Assembly: GCF_003602095.1 (NCBI RefSeq)
Contig: NZ_RAHH01000026.1
Location: 1 to 64,000, forward strand
Reading direction: 5' to 3'
Origin: Rahnella woolbedingensis
GTDB taxonomy: Bacteria; Pseudomonadota; Gammaproteobacteria; Enterobacterales; Enterobacteriaceae
Length of the DNA stretch: 64,000 nucleotides
The notes beneath the pieces are model-generated. The model was not told the origin of the DNA, made no database searches, and saw only the letters and a list, made by a program, of their open reading frames with translations. Positions 23,425-32,814 of the stretch are shown piece after piece. Numbering within the stretch: position 1 is the stretch's first letter; every line of letters starts with the position of its first letter. Position numbers and translations under genes: made by a program.

Positions 23425-25155
23425 TCAGACCCGCCACGGCAATACGCCTTCAGGAAGCCGGCGCGCAAACAGCGAGGCCAGCAACATAAACCCCAGTACC
23501 ACACCAATCATCAGGCAACCCACCGCAGCGGCCAGCGTCGACGAGCCGCCCTCATCCAGAAATACAATCATCGGCCCGAGGGTTTGTGTCCCGGAAGTCA
23601 CCAGTAAAATAGACACCTGAATTTCGTTGAGTGCGGTGAGAAAGACCAAAATTGTGCCAGCCATCGCGGAAGGTGCAGCCAGCGGCATCAGGATATCGCG
23701 CATTCTTCGCAGAAATCCGGCACCAAAGATTTGCGCGGCTTCATCAAGCGAGCGTTCAATCTGGGCGAATCCGGCCAGCGTCGGACGCAATACCAGCGCC
23801 ATAAAATTAGAAAGATAAGCCGCCAGAATGATCCAGACAGTGCCGTACAGGCTGATATGCAGCAGCGGCAGTGGTCTGAGGAAAAACAGTATCGCTGCAA
23901 TCCCCGTCACAATCCCCGGCAGTGCATAGGCCAGTTCCGTGGATAACTGCAAAATACGCACCAGCCGCGTGCGTTGCCAGCTGAGGAAATAGGCCAGAAA
24001 CAACGAGGCGATGGTCAGTATCACCGCTGTCATCACGGTCAGCCCCAGGCTGGTCATAAAGGCATTGCGGATAGCCGGATAACCAAACAAGGCATTGGCA
24101 TAATTGCTCAGCGTCAGGCTTTGTATCGTCAGCGCCTGACCAAAACCTGTCGTCAGGGAAGTGGTCAGCAATGCGCAAAGCGGCAGGATGAGTGTCAGCA
24201 ACATCCATGCCCACACAATAATCTCCACCGGCAACCGCCAGCGACCCATTGACTGATGCAGAGCCCGCGGCGTACCGGTGACCCGCACATCATAACGCCC
24301 GCCCAGCCAGCGGCTGAACATCAGACCTGCAAGCGTAATCGTTGCAATCAGTAAAGAAAGCACCGCCATATCCGCCAGTGACGATGCGCCCACGCTGTTG
24401 AGTTGCTGATATACCAGGGTGATAAGTGTCGGGACCCGCCCCGGAATGCCCAGCATCGCCTGAATACCGAAATTGCCCGCTGAGGTGACAAAAGACAGCG
24501 CCACGCCAGCAAAAATAGCCGGACGTACCAGCGGTAAAATCACGGTAAACAGCACCCGCCACGGTTTTGCTCCCCCGCTGCGTGCCGCTTCCACCAGTTC
24601 AGCCGGGAGCCTGCGCAGTCCGGCGCGAACCATCAGAAAGACCAGCGGCGCGTTATGCAGGCCGAGCAAGATAATGATGCCCTCTAGCGAATACAGCGGC
24701 GAAGGTGAACCGGCGGGTAAACTGAGTCTGAGAAATTGCAAAACCGGACTCAAAGGTGAAAGCGCCTGTACCCAGGCCAGCGCCGTGACTTGCGGTGGGA
24801 TCATCAGTGGCAAAATAAACGTAAATACCCACGCCTGTTTGCCACGCAGATTAGTCAGCGCAATCAGCAGCGCCGCAATTGTGCCGAGCAACATGGCCAG
24901 TAGTGTAGAAACGATGGCAATCGTCAGCGTATTCAGCGTGGCGGTCACCACTTTCCGGGTGCCCAGCAGATGGGTTAACCGCGTGATGTCCGGTACGCCT
25001 TCAGGTGCAACCGCTGCCCACACCAGCCGTGTCAGAGGGGCTATCGATAATATTCCTATCAGCAGCGTCAGCCCCCAGAGCACCACTTTTTCACTGCCCG
25101 GCCACCCGCGGCGTGAAGAGGCGGCGCGGCGCTGGATTTCACTCATCACGCTCAT
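23425..25155 (-). CDS. ABC importer permease, fused double domain (AfuB/FbpB type)
   Basis: A 576-residue permease containing two tandem BPD-transport domains, each with an EAA loop (LVEAARSGGAKPWRVLFTVI about 200 and LDEAAQIFGAGFLRRMRDIL about 490) and about twelve membrane helices overall. Such fused permeases are typical of FbpABC/AfuABC iron or sugar-phosphate importers. ATG at 25155 is chosen because AAGGAC lies just upstream and the longer frame would overlap the binding-protein gene. It follows that gene by 19 bases. Confidence 0.85.
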   Translation of the reverse strand: MSVMSEIQRRAASSRRGWPGSEKVVLWGLTLLIGILSIAPLTRLVWAAVAPEGVPDITRLTHLLGTRKVVTATLNTLTIAIVSTLLAMLLGTIAALLIALTNLRGKQAWVFTFILPLMIPPQVTALAWVQALSPLSPVLQFLRLSLPAGSPSPLYSLEGIIILLGLHNAPLVFLMVRAGLRRLPAELVEAARSGGAKPWRVLFTVILPLVRPAIFAGVALSFVTSAGNFGIQAMLGIPGRVPTLITLVYQQLNSVGASSLADMAVLSLLIATITLAGLMFSRWLGGRYDVRVTGTPRALHQSMGRWRLPVEIIVWAWMLLTLILPLCALLTTSLTTGFGQALTIQSLTLSNYANALFGYPAIRNAFMTSLGLTVMTAVILTIASLFLAYFLSWQRTRLVRILQLSTELAYALPGIVTGIAAILFFLRPLPLLHISLYGTVWIILAAYLSNFMALVLRPTLAGFAQIERSLDEAAQIFGAGFLRRMRDILMPLAAPSAMAGTILVFLTALNEIQVSILLVTSGTQTLGPMIVFLDEGGSSTLAAAVGCLMIGVVLGFMLLASLFARRLPEGVLPWRV

Positions 25156-25174
25156 TGGCCCGTCCTTAGTCGTG

Positions 25175-26182
25175 TCAGCCGCCAAAGATTTCAGTGAATT
25201 TTGCGCGAACAGCCTGGTCATCAGCCACCGCTTTATCCGAATCGAGGGTCAGCAGTTTAATTGAATCCATCGGTGCAAAACCTTCTGGTGCGGCGACGCT
25301 GGCATCAATCGGACGGTTGCCCTGCTTCGCCACCAGTTGCTGACCCTGAGGTGATAACATGAAGTCAACGAACGCTTTTGCCGCTGGCACATTGTGCGCA
25401 CCGGAAAGAATCGCGACCGGTTCAGTCACAAATGAAGCCCCTTCTTTCGGATACACCAGGTCAATCGGCGAGCCCTGCTTTTTGGCACGGATAATATCCG
25501 CGTCGGTGATCACGCCGTATTTCGCCATCCCGCTGGCAACGGCTTTCAGTGCCGGACCGTTCCCACCTTCCGGTGCAATGCCGTTTGCCGCCAGTTTCTG
25601 ATAAAACGCCCAGCCAATGTCTGGCGTGTTAATCGCCGTATGCAGATGATATAACGCCGCACCGGAATATAACGGGCTTGGCACCGCCACCTGGCCTTTG
25701 TTTTGCGGATCGGTCAGCGCCATCCAGCTGTCGACAGGTTTAGCATTTTTAGTGTTATACGCAATCACCGTGGCAATGATTTTGGTACCAAACCAGGTTT
25801 TATCTTTGTCATAAAAATTCGGGCTGATGTTCCCCACCGGCGCATCGGCATAAGCCATGAGTTTGCCGTCTTTTTTTAGCGCACCAAGATTGATGGAATC
25901 CGCTACCAGCAACACATCGGCTTTCACATCCCCGGCCATCATTTCCGTCTGCAAGACATTCATTAACTGCGTGGTGCCGTTACGCGTCCATTCCACCTGA
26001 ATATCCGGGTAAGCCGCTTTAAATGCATCAATCGTCTGTTGTGCAATTTCCGGTGCCTGCGAGGTGTACACCACCAGCTTGCCTGATACAGTATCCGCAG
26101 CGAATACCGGAACCGCTATTGCCAGTGCCATAGTCAGAGTCAAAGTCAGCGCGCGGGAAGATAATTTTATTCTGTTAAACAT
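25175..26182 (-). CDS. ABC importer periplasmic solute-binding protein
   Basis: A family 1 extracellular binding protein of about 335 residues with a clear signal peptide (LTLTLTMALAIAVPVFAAD, cut after VFA). Motifs LVVYTSQAPEIAQQTIDAF at the start and DVLLVADSINLGALKKDGKL resemble AfuA/FbpA-like and phosphonate-type binding proteins. ATG at 26182 has AGGG at good spacing; an ATG two codons earlier is the alternative. The ligand is uncertain: iron(III), a sugar phosphate or a phosphonate are the family possibilities. The linked phosphatase gene favours a phosphorylated ligand (inference). Confidence 0.82.
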   Translation of the reverse strand: MFNRIKLSSRALTLTLTMALAIAVPVFAADTVSGKLVVYTSQAPEIAQQTIDAFKAAYPDIQVEWTRNGTTQLMNVLQTEMMAGDVKADVLLVADSINLGALKKDGKLMAYADAPVGNISPNFYDKDKTWFGTKIIATVIAYNTKNAKPVDSWMALTDPQNKGQVAVPSPLYSGAALYHLHTAINTPDIGWAFYQKLAANGIAPEGGNGPALKAVASGMAKYGVITDADIIRAKKQGSPIDLVYPKEGASFVTEPVAILSGAHNVPAAKAFVDFMLSPQGQQLVAKQGNRPIDASVAAPEGFAPMDSIKLLTLDSDKAVADDQAVRAKFTEIFGG

Positions 26183-26212
26183 GTGCATAGCCCTGTCTTA
26201 AAGAAATGAAAT

Positions 26213-27280
26213 TTACTGAGGAATTATCCATCCGTCGGCAATAGTAAAGGTGACATTGTCACCAATATGCCATGATTTTTCCGCCGGGGAATGTAGTGAT
26301 AAACGCAGTTCAGGAGCGTTGTGAGGTGCAACGTCAATCTGGTGATAGCCGCCACGATAAATCACCCGCGTGATCTGCGCAGCGATACCCTGCTCACCAG
26401 GTTGTGCAAAGCGTAAGCCAGCGGCATGAACACACACCCCTGCACGGCCAACAGCCTGCTGATCAGGCGATGCCCGCAACCGGACAAGCAACCCTAAAAC
26501 CTCTGCCAGAGCAATACCGCTTTCTGCCAGCCGGATGTTTTGTGCCGGAATAACACGTCCGTCATCGATAAAGGTCGCGACCATGGCGTTAGCCGGTTCA
26601 CGGTACAACGTTTGCGGCGTAGCGAACTGCATCACCTTGCCCTCGTTCATCACCACCACGCGGTCGGCAATCGCCATCGCTTCCTGCTGATCGTGTGTGA
26701 TATAGAGCAAGGTCGCACCGGTATGCTGATGAAAACGGCTGAACTCCTCTTCCATCGCCGCACGCAAATGCACATCGAGATTCGCCAGCGGCTCATCCAG
26801 CAGTACCACACCGGGGCGTGTCACCAGACAACGGGCCAGTGCCACACGCTGCCGCTGTCCACCGGACAAATCTGACGGGCGACGCGTCGCATAATCACCT
26901 AATCCGACCAGCGTCAGCGCATCCTGCGTGCGCGTGCGTCGTTCGTTGCGATCCACACCCGCCACTTTCAGGCTATAGGCCACGTTCTCTTCAACTGACA
27001 TGTGCGGCCACAGCGCGTAATTCTGAAACACGATCCCCAGCTCACGTTTTTCCGGCGCCACATGAATGTCAGGCGATGAAAACAGGCGGTCCCCCACGGT
27101 GATCGTGCCGCTGTTGACCGGCTCAAATCCGGCAATCGTGCGCAGTAGGGTCGTTTTTCCACAGCCGGATGGCCCGAGCACTGCCACGAACTCGCCGTGG
27201 CGAATATGCAATGAAACATCATTTAACACCGGCTGGGTGGTGAAGGATTTACTCAGGTGGGAAATCTGGATAGCAGACAT
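26213..27280 (-). CDS. ABC importer ATPase (FbpC/AfuC type)
   Basis: A 355-residue ATPase with Walker A GPSGCGKTT, signature LSGGQRQRVALARCL and Walker B VVLLDEPLANLD, plus a C-terminal TOBE-like regulatory domain (about residues 270-350). It is the first gene of the leftward importer operon: ATPase, binding protein, fused permease, phosphatase. The 320-base gap upstream holds its promoter region, shared with the divergent HigBA-like pair. Confidence 0.88.
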   Translation of the reverse strand: MSAIQISHLSKSFTTQPVLNDVSLHIRHGEFVAVLGPSGCGKTTLLRTIAGFEPVNSGTITVGDRLFSSPDIHVAPEKRELGIVFQNYALWPHMSVEENVAYSLKVAGVDRNERRTRTQDALTLVGLGDYATRRPSDLSGGQRQRVALARCLVTRPGVVLLDEPLANLDVHLRAAMEEEFSRFHQHTGATLLYITHDQQEAMAIADRVVVMNEGKVMQFATPQTLYREPANAMVATFIDDGRVIPAQNIRLAESGIALAEVLGLLVRLRASPDQQAVGRAGVCVHAAGLRFAQPGEQGIAAQITRVIYRGGYHQIDVAPHNAPELRLSLHSPAEKSWHIGDNVTFTIADGWIIPQ

Positions 27281-27600
27281 GCGTCGGAGGTTTCCTCATT
27301 TCGGCACTGGCCAGTTCGATGAGGAAACAAATTACTGCGGTTTTGTGACTGTTTTATGAACGGCTTGCGAAGGTTTGGTATGCCCGTAGTTTCAGGAAAT
27401 TATTTTTTGCGAGACGTCGCGAAGGAAAACACCGTCATTCAGATTACAGCGATAAAGAGAGACAAAATGCCGGCTCGTGATGACACGAATGGGAGGAAGC
27501 AGCAGAAAACGTGACACTGCTTCCCGTTTAAAAAGAATCATAAATGATTACTTTTCATTTGAACAAAGAGTAATCATAATCCACCGCAAGGAAAGCGATT
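27281..27600. other. Intergenic region between importer ATPase and higB-like gene
   Basis: About 320 bases serving two divergent transcripts. It contains a hairpin (GGAAGCAG 27495-27502 with CTGCTTCC 27517-27524) of unknown role and the toxin-antitoxin operator palindrome described separately. I see no further gene. Confidence 0.6.
27544..27577. promoter_or_regulatory. Inverted-repeat operator upstream of higBA-like pair
   Basis: ATGATTACT (27544-27552) and AGTAATCAT (27569-27577) are a perfect 9-base inverted repeat separated by 16 bases, ending 23 bases before the toxin start. Two-turn spacing suits a dimeric antitoxin repressor binding one face of the helix. Autoregulation by the downstream HTH protein is the simplest reading. 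Confidence 0.6.
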
Positions 27601-27927
27601 GTGTACGACGTAACCCTGTTGTCCTGTGCTCAGAAAACATTGCTTAAATTACCTATGACTCTCTATGCAGCTGTCGTTGATGCTCTTGAAGAACTTGAGA
27701 ACTACGGGGCAGATCTGAAAGAGCCATTGGTCAGATACGTTGGAAATGGATTACGTGAGATTCGTGTTACCAGCCGGGATAGTCTGGGCAGAGCGTTTTA
27801 CTTTTTTATGAAGGGTCGGCGTATTTACGTCGTCCATATACTGCATAAAAAGACCGACAAGACGCCTTCCCACGATTTAGAACTGGCTGTAAAACGTATG
27901 AAAACTATCAAAAGGAATGAAGCATGA
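27601..27927 (+). CDS. HigB/Gp49-like toxin (RelE superfamily)
   Basis: A 108-residue protein matching the phage Gp49-like HigB branch of the RelE/ParE fold: LEELENYGADLKEP, the strand GNGLREIRVTSRD and FYFFMKGRRIYVVHILHKKT, followed by AVKRMK. Such toxins cleave mRNA at the ribosome. It starts with GTG at 27601 after AAGGAAAG. It precedes its antitoxin, as in higBA order, and overlaps it by four bases (ATGA). Confidence 0.82.
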   Translation: MYDVTLLSCAQKTLLKLPMTLYAAVVDALEELENYGADLKEPLVRYVGNGLREIRVTSRDSLGRAFYFFMKGRRIYVVHILHKKTDKTPSHDLELAVKRMKTIKRNEA

Positions 27928-28226
27928 AAGACGATGATAACAACTATGAACTGATCCCCTTCAGCGTCGTTAAAGCCGAAGCAATGAAGGATCCTGAATT
28001 TGTCGCTGCTTACGCCGCCCACAAAATGCATAAAAAGATGGTTGCCGATCTTAAGGCCATGCGAATTGCAGAATCTCTGACACAGGAAGACATTGCAAAA
28101 CGTACCGGAATGAAGAAGCAAAACATCAGTCGTTTTGAAAACGGTGTCGCTTGCCCCACGCTCAATACCGTAAGCCGGTATGCCGTTGCGCTCGGCGGCA
28201 CCTTTGAATTTAAAAAACTCAGCTGA
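27924..28226 (+). CDS. HigA-like antitoxin (XRE helix-turn-helix)
   Basis: A 100-residue protein with an XRE-type helix-turn-helix at about residues 45-95 (SLTQEDIAKRTGMKKQNISR, then FENGVACPTLNTVSRYAVAL). It would neutralise the preceding toxin and repress the operon through the upstream palindrome. Its 3' end overlaps the convergent xdhC gene by eight bases. Confidence 0.85.
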   Translation: MKDDDNNYELIPFSVVKAEAMKDPEFVAAYAAHKMHKKMVADLKAMRIAESLTQEDIAKRTGMKKQNISRFENGVACPTLNTVSRYAVALGGTFEFKKLS

Positions 28227-29007
28227 CCTTCAGGCTGTGCGCCCCGTAAGCGGCAATAAACTCTCCGGCAATTGCCACGGCGATTTCTGCCGGGAGTTTG
28301 CCCCGCACATCGGGCAGCCCGACCGGGCATCGCATTCTTGCCAGTTGTTCATCTGCAATTCCTTTGCCGGATAAGCGATAGTCAAAGCGTTTACGCTTGG
28401 TATCAGAACCAATGAGCCCGAAATAGCGGAAATCGCCGCGTTTCAGGATGCGCTCACTCAGGGCGAAATCCAGCTGATGATCGTGCGTCAATACCATGAA
28501 GTAGCTGTCAGCAGGCATTTGCGCCACGGTGCCTTCCGGCTCCTCATCAACGATGCAGGTAATTTGCGGATCCACCTGTGCAGGAAACTCACTGGCGCGC
28601 GCATCCACCCAGGTAATACGGCAAGGCAATGTGCTGAGAATATTCACCAGTGCCCGACCGACATGTCCCGCGCCATAGATAACCACATGCGGCTGCGGTT
28701 GTCCCAACGGCTCAAGCAGGACTGATGCCATTCCGCCGCAACATTGCCCAAGTCGGGCGCCTAACGAAAATCGTTCGAAACGGGACGTTTTCGCTACCCG
28801 CTTCAACATTTCACGCGCCATCGCGGTGACCTGAAACTCCAGATTACCGCCGCCAAGCGTAAAAAATTGCTGACTGGCGGTGACCAGCATCTTGCTACCC
28901 GCATCCCGCGGCGTGGACCCCTGATTATCCACCAGCGTCGCCACCACGCAGGGCTCGCCGCGCTGTTGCAGGTCGTGCAGACGGGTTATCCAGTCATCAG
29001 TACGCAT
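28219..29007 (-). CDS. xdhC: Xanthine dehydrogenase accessory protein XdhC
   Basis: A 262-residue XdhC/CoxI-family chaperone that sulfurates and inserts the molybdenum cofactor into xanthine dehydrogenase. The N-terminal XdhC domain includes VATLVDNQGSTPRDAGSKML and GGGNLEFQ, and a C-terminal Rossmann part includes VVIYGAGHVGRALVNIL. It is the last gene of the purine operon, 11 bases after xdhB. Its 3' end overlaps the convergent antitoxin gene by eight bases. Confidence 0.93.
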   Translation of the reverse strand: MRTDDWITRLHDLQQRGEPCVVATLVDNQGSTPRDAGSKMLVTASQQFFTLGGGNLEFQVTAMAREMLKRVAKTSRFERFSLGARLGQCCGGMASVLLEPLGQPQPHVVIYGAGHVGRALVNILSTLPCRITWVDARASEFPAQVDPQITCIVDEEPEGTVAQMPADSYFMVLTHDHQLDFALSERILKRGDFRYFGLIGSDTKRKRFDYRLSGKGIADEQLARMRCPVGLPDVRGKLPAEIAVAIAGEFIAAYGAHSLKVS

Positions 29008-29018
29008 GTGAACCTCCG

Positions 29019-31418
29019 TTAGCCGGTGACTTTAACGTGTTTGGAAGAATCATAAGTGACAACGTCATCTGAAAAATGCAGCTGATTCACTGCGTTAAGC
29101 ACTCTTTCCGGCGTCGCGGGCGCATCGATATGCGGATGAACCCGGTAATCAGCCAGGCTGGCAACGGCATCTTTAATCGCACACCAGACCGAAATACCGA
29201 GCATAAACGGCGGTTCGCCGACGGCTTTGGAATGGAAAACGGTGTCTTCCGGGTTCTTGCGGTTCTCCACCAGTTTTACGCGTAAATCCTGCGGTATATC
29301 GCCAATTGCAGGGATTTTGTATGCCGCAGGACCGCTGGTCATCAGGCGTCCTTTGTCATTCCACACCAGTTCTTCAGTGGTCAGCCAGCCCATGCCTTGT
29401 ACAAATCCGCCTTCCACCTGGCCGATATCAATTGCCGGATTCAGTGAATCGCCGACGTCGTGCAGGATGTCCGCACGCAGCAGTTTGTATTCACCGGTCA
29501 GGGTGTCCACCAGCACTTCCGCGCAGGCCGCACCGTAGGAGAAATAATAAAAAGGATGTCCGGCTGCTTTGCTGCGATCGTAGAAAATCTTCGGCGTTTT
29601 GTAATAACCGGTGCTGGAAAGCGGCACCTGATTCAGCCAGCACTGCGTAGCGACCTGTTCAAAACTGAAATACTGATTTTTAACCCGCACCTGACCGTTG
29701 CTGAAGGCGATTTCATTTTCCTGCGCATCGTGAACACGAATCAGCATTTCAATCATGCGCCCTTTGATGATTTCAGCCGCGTTTTGCGCCGCTTTTCCGT
29801 TGAGATCCGCACCGCTGGAGGCGGCAGTCGGCGAAGTATTCGGCACTTTGCCGGTATCGGTGGCGGTGATCTGAATGCGGCTGATATCCACCTGAAACAC
29901 TTGCGCCACGACCTGTGCCACTTTGGTGTTCAGACCCTGTCCCATTTCGGTGCCGCCGTGGTTGAGCTGAATACTACCGTCGGTGTACACCAGAACCAGC
30001 GCGCCCGCCTGATTGAGAAAGCTGGCGGTGAAGGAAATGCCGAATTTCACCGGTGTCAGCGCCAGTCCCTTTTTCAGATAAGGATGGATGCGGTTAAATT
30101 CAGTGACAGCGTCACGTCTGGCGGTGTATTGAGCGCTGTCTTCCAGCTGTTGCGTCATTTCCTGCAACAGATTTTGCCCGACCGGCTGGTGGTAATGGGT
30201 CACGTTACGGCTTTCCTGACCGTAATAATTGTTTTTACGCACCGTCAGCGGATCCATCCCCAGTTCGCGGGCGATGTGATCGACGATGTGCTCAATCGCC
30301 ACAATCCCCTGCGGGCCACCAAATCCGCGATAAGCGGTATTCGATGCCATATTGGTTTTGCAGCGGTAGCCGGTGATCAGCGCGTCGCCGAGGTAATAGG
30401 CATTATCGGAATGGAACATCGCCCGGTCGACGATCGAACCAGAGAGATCCAGCGAATAACCGCAGTTAGCCGCCAGTTTAATGTCGATGCCGTGAATGAT
30501 ACCGTCATCATTAAACCCCACGTCATAACTGACATGGAACGGATGGCGTTTACCGGTGATCAGCATATCGTCCTGACGCGCCAGCCGCATTTTCGCCGGA
30601 CGGCCGGTCAGATGCGCGGCCAGTGCAGCAAGGCAAGCCGTGCCTGCTGCCTGCGTTTCTTTGCCGCCAAAACCACCGCCCATGCGGCGCATATCGACCA
30701 CCACTTTGTGCATCGGCAAACCGAGCACCGACGCAACCAGCTTTTGCACTTCTGTCGGATGTTGTGTCGAGCTGTACACCAGCATCGCGCCGTCCTCACC
30801 TGGCATCACCGAGGCAATCTGCGTCTCAAGATAAAAATGCTCCTGCCCGCCGATTTCCAGTGCGCCCTGCAAACGGTGCGGCGCACAGGCCAGCGCCATT
30901 TCAGCATCGCCGCGTTTATGCTGATGCGGCTCTTCCACGTAATGTTCCAGCGCCAGCGCCTGTTTCACAGTCAGCACCGCATCACGCGGCAGATACTCTA
31001 CTTTCGCCAGCGCCACTGCGGCACGGGCGGCTTCCATGGACGTTGCTGCTACCACCAGCACAATCTGCCCGACATAGTGCACAGTGCCCTGCGCCATCAG
31101 CGGATCACCGTGAGTCAGCGGCGCAATGTCCAAATTGCCCGGCACATCTTCAGCAGTCATCACCCGCACCACGCCCGGCACGGCATAACAAGGTTCGGTA
31201 TCGATATGCAAAATGTCGGCATGAGCATGCGGGCTGAGCAGCGGCACCAGATGCAGCTGATTGGGGAATTCCAGCCGGTCATCGATATACACCGCTTCGC
31301 CGCTGACGTGTTTATCGGCGCTTTCATGTTTCTGGCTTTTACCGACGCCGCTTTGCAGCCCCGCCCTGAACAGAGTTTCCATCTCAGTCTGAGAAAGAGC
31401 CGGTTTGGATTCAGACAT
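29019..31418 (-). CDS. xdhB: Xanthine dehydrogenase, molybdopterin-binding subunit
   Basis: A 799-residue large subunit that holds the molybdenum cofactor and oxidises hypoxanthine and xanthine to urate. Conserved blocks include GGFGGKETQ, AYRGFGGPQG, the TEMGQGLNTKVAQV loop and the active-site glutamate in KAVGEPPFMLG near residue 740. The gene overlaps xdhA by eight bases. It carries a very long antisense ORF that is only a shadow of its codon bias. Confidence 0.95.
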   Translation of the reverse strand: MSESKPALSQTEMETLFRAGLQSGVGKSQKHESADKHVSGEAVYIDDRLEFPNQLHLVPLLSPHAHADILHIDTEPCYAVPGVVRVMTAEDVPGNLDIAPLTHGDPLMAQGTVHYVGQIVLVVAATSMEAARAAVALAKVEYLPRDAVLTVKQALALEHYVEEPHQHKRGDAEMALACAPHRLQGALEIGGQEHFYLETQIASVMPGEDGAMLVYSSTQHPTEVQKLVASVLGLPMHKVVVDMRRMGGGFGGKETQAAGTACLAALAAHLTGRPAKMRLARQDDMLITGKRHPFHVSYDVGFNDDGIIHGIDIKLAANCGYSLDLSGSIVDRAMFHSDNAYYLGDALITGYRCKTNMASNTAYRGFGGPQGIVAIEHIVDHIARELGMDPLTVRKNNYYGQESRNVTHYHQPVGQNLLQEMTQQLEDSAQYTARRDAVTEFNRIHPYLKKGLALTPVKFGISFTASFLNQAGALVLVYTDGSIQLNHGGTEMGQGLNTKVAQVVAQVFQVDISRIQITATDTGKVPNTSPTAASSGADLNGKAAQNAAEIIKGRMIEMLIRVHDAQENEIAFSNGQVRVKNQYFSFEQVATQCWLNQVPLSSTGYYKTPKIFYDRSKAAGHPFYYFSYGAACAEVLVDTLTGEYKLLRADILHDVGDSLNPAIDIGQVEGGFVQGMGWLTTEELVWNDKGRLMTSGPAAYKIPAIGDIPQDLRVKLVENRKNPEDTVFHSKAVGEPPFMLGISVWCAIKDAVASLADYRVHPHIDAPATPERVLNAVNQLHFSDDVVTYDSSKHVKVTG

Positions 31419-32814
31419 AGTGAGTTACCCGCATCAGTGTTTCCGGAGAAGTCATTTCGATATGGCAGCGACGCAGCAGATTTTTCGCCACCTGCATGCG
31501 GTATTCGCGGCTGGCACGAAAGTCGCTGATCGGTGTGAAATCCATTTCCAGCGCCTGACAGGCACGCTCGACCGTCGCCGTTTGCCACGGTTGTCCGAGT
31601 AACTGTGCTTCGCAGCAACTGGCCCGTTTCGCCACTTCCGCCATACCACCAAATGCCACGCGGGCATGGATCACAACACCGTTTTGCACTTCGATATGCA
31701 AAGCAGCGCAGACGGCAGAAATATCGTCTTCCAGACGTTTCGACACTTTGTATATCCGCAACTGGCGCGCCGGAGAAGCGTTGCGCGGAATAAGGATTTG
31801 TTCGATAAATTCGCCCGGCTGCAACGCCGTTTTGCGGTAGCCGAGGAAGAACTGATCGAGCGGTAATTCGCGCTGTTCAGCGCCACGCCGCAGCAACAGT
31901 GTCGCCCCCAGCGCCAGCAAGACAGGGCCGCCGTCACCGATAGGCGAAGCGTTGGCGATGTTACCGCCCAACGTACCCTGATTACGGATTTGTTGTGAGG
32001 CAAAGCGTTCCAGCAGTTCGCCGAATTCGGGGAATTCATCACGTAAAACCGGCAGACACGCGCTCAGAGTTGCCGCCGCGCCAATGTGAATAGCCTGACC
32101 GGTCAGCGTAATGGCTTTGAGTTTGGGAATATGGCTCAGAGAAATGAGCTTCGGGATTGACTGATAACGCTGCGTGACTTCCAGCGCCAGATCGGTGCCC
32201 CCCGCCACCAGACGGGAATCAGGCTCGGTAAGATAACGTTCGGCCAGCTCATCAATAGTAACCGGTTGTCCGGTGGCAGAAATCGTCTTTAGTTTTTCCA
32301 GAGTTTGCTGCGCGTCACCATCAAACTGATCCGGCTGCGGCGCTTCACAGATGGCTTTTGCCGCATCCATGATCGGCCGATAACCGGTGCAGCGGCAAAG
32401 ATTACCGGAAAGTGCGTGCCGAATATGTGCCACGCTGAAAGGCTGCTGCTGTTTTTCCAGTGTAAACAACGACATCACAAATCCCGGCGTGCAGAAACCG
32501 CATTGCGAGGCGTGATTATCCACCATCGCCTGCTGTACGTGATGCAGTTCGCCGCGATGCTTAAGATCCTCCACCGTGATCAGCTGTTTACCCTGCAGCG
32601 CGGGCATAAACGTCAGACAGGCGTTGACGGTGCGATAGCTCAGCGCATCGCCCTCCGGTTCAGCCAGCACCACCGTGCAGGCACCGCAGTCACCGGAGGC
32701 GCAGCCTTCTTTGGTGCCGCATCGCCCGGCATCCCGGCGCAGATATTGTAAAACGGTAGTATCGGCTGGCAGATTTACCGTCTGGATCCTGCCGTTCATC
32801 AGAAATTGGATCAT
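31411..32814 (-). CDS. xdhA: Xanthine dehydrogenase, FeS/FAD subunit
   Basis: A 467-residue small subunit. Residues 1-160 hold two [2Fe-2S] domains: CGTKEGCASGDCGACTVVL binds the plant-type cluster, and CGFCTPGFV with CRCTGYRPI the second. An FAD domain follows (about 190-360, LVAGGTDLALEVTQ and NQGTLGGNIANASPIGD), then a CO-dehydrogenase-flavoprotein C-terminal domain. It passes electrons from the Mo site in XdhB to NAD+. The start overlaps the TetR-family gene by four bases. Confidence 0.95.
   Translation of the reverse strand: MIQFLMNGRIQTVNLPADTTVLQYLRRDAGRCGTKEGCASGDCGACTVVLAEPEGDALSYRTVNACLTFMPALQGKQLITVEDLKHRGELHHVQQAMVDNHASQCGFCTPGFVMSLFTLEKQQQPFSVAHIRHALSGNLCRCTGYRPIMDAAKAICEAPQPDQFDGDAQQTLEKLKTISATGQPVTIDELAERYLTEPDSRLVAGGTDLALEVTQRYQSIPKLISLSHIPKLKAITLTGQAIHIGAAATLSACLPVLRDEFPEFGELLERFASQQIRNQGTLGGNIANASPIGDGGPVLLALGATLLLRRGAEQRELPLDQFFLGYRKTALQPGEFIEQILIPRNASPARQLRIYKVSKRLEDDISAVCAALHIEVQNGVVIHARVAFGGMAEVAKRASCCEAQLLGQPWQTATVERACQALEMDFTPISDFRASREYRMQVAKNLLRRCHIEMTSPETLMRVTHYV

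Noticed and set aside
29460-31529. Plus-strand open frame of 689 codons
   Set aside because: It lies wholly antisense to xdhB, has low-complexity His/Arg/Gln-rich translation and no recognisable domain; it is a codon-bias shadow.
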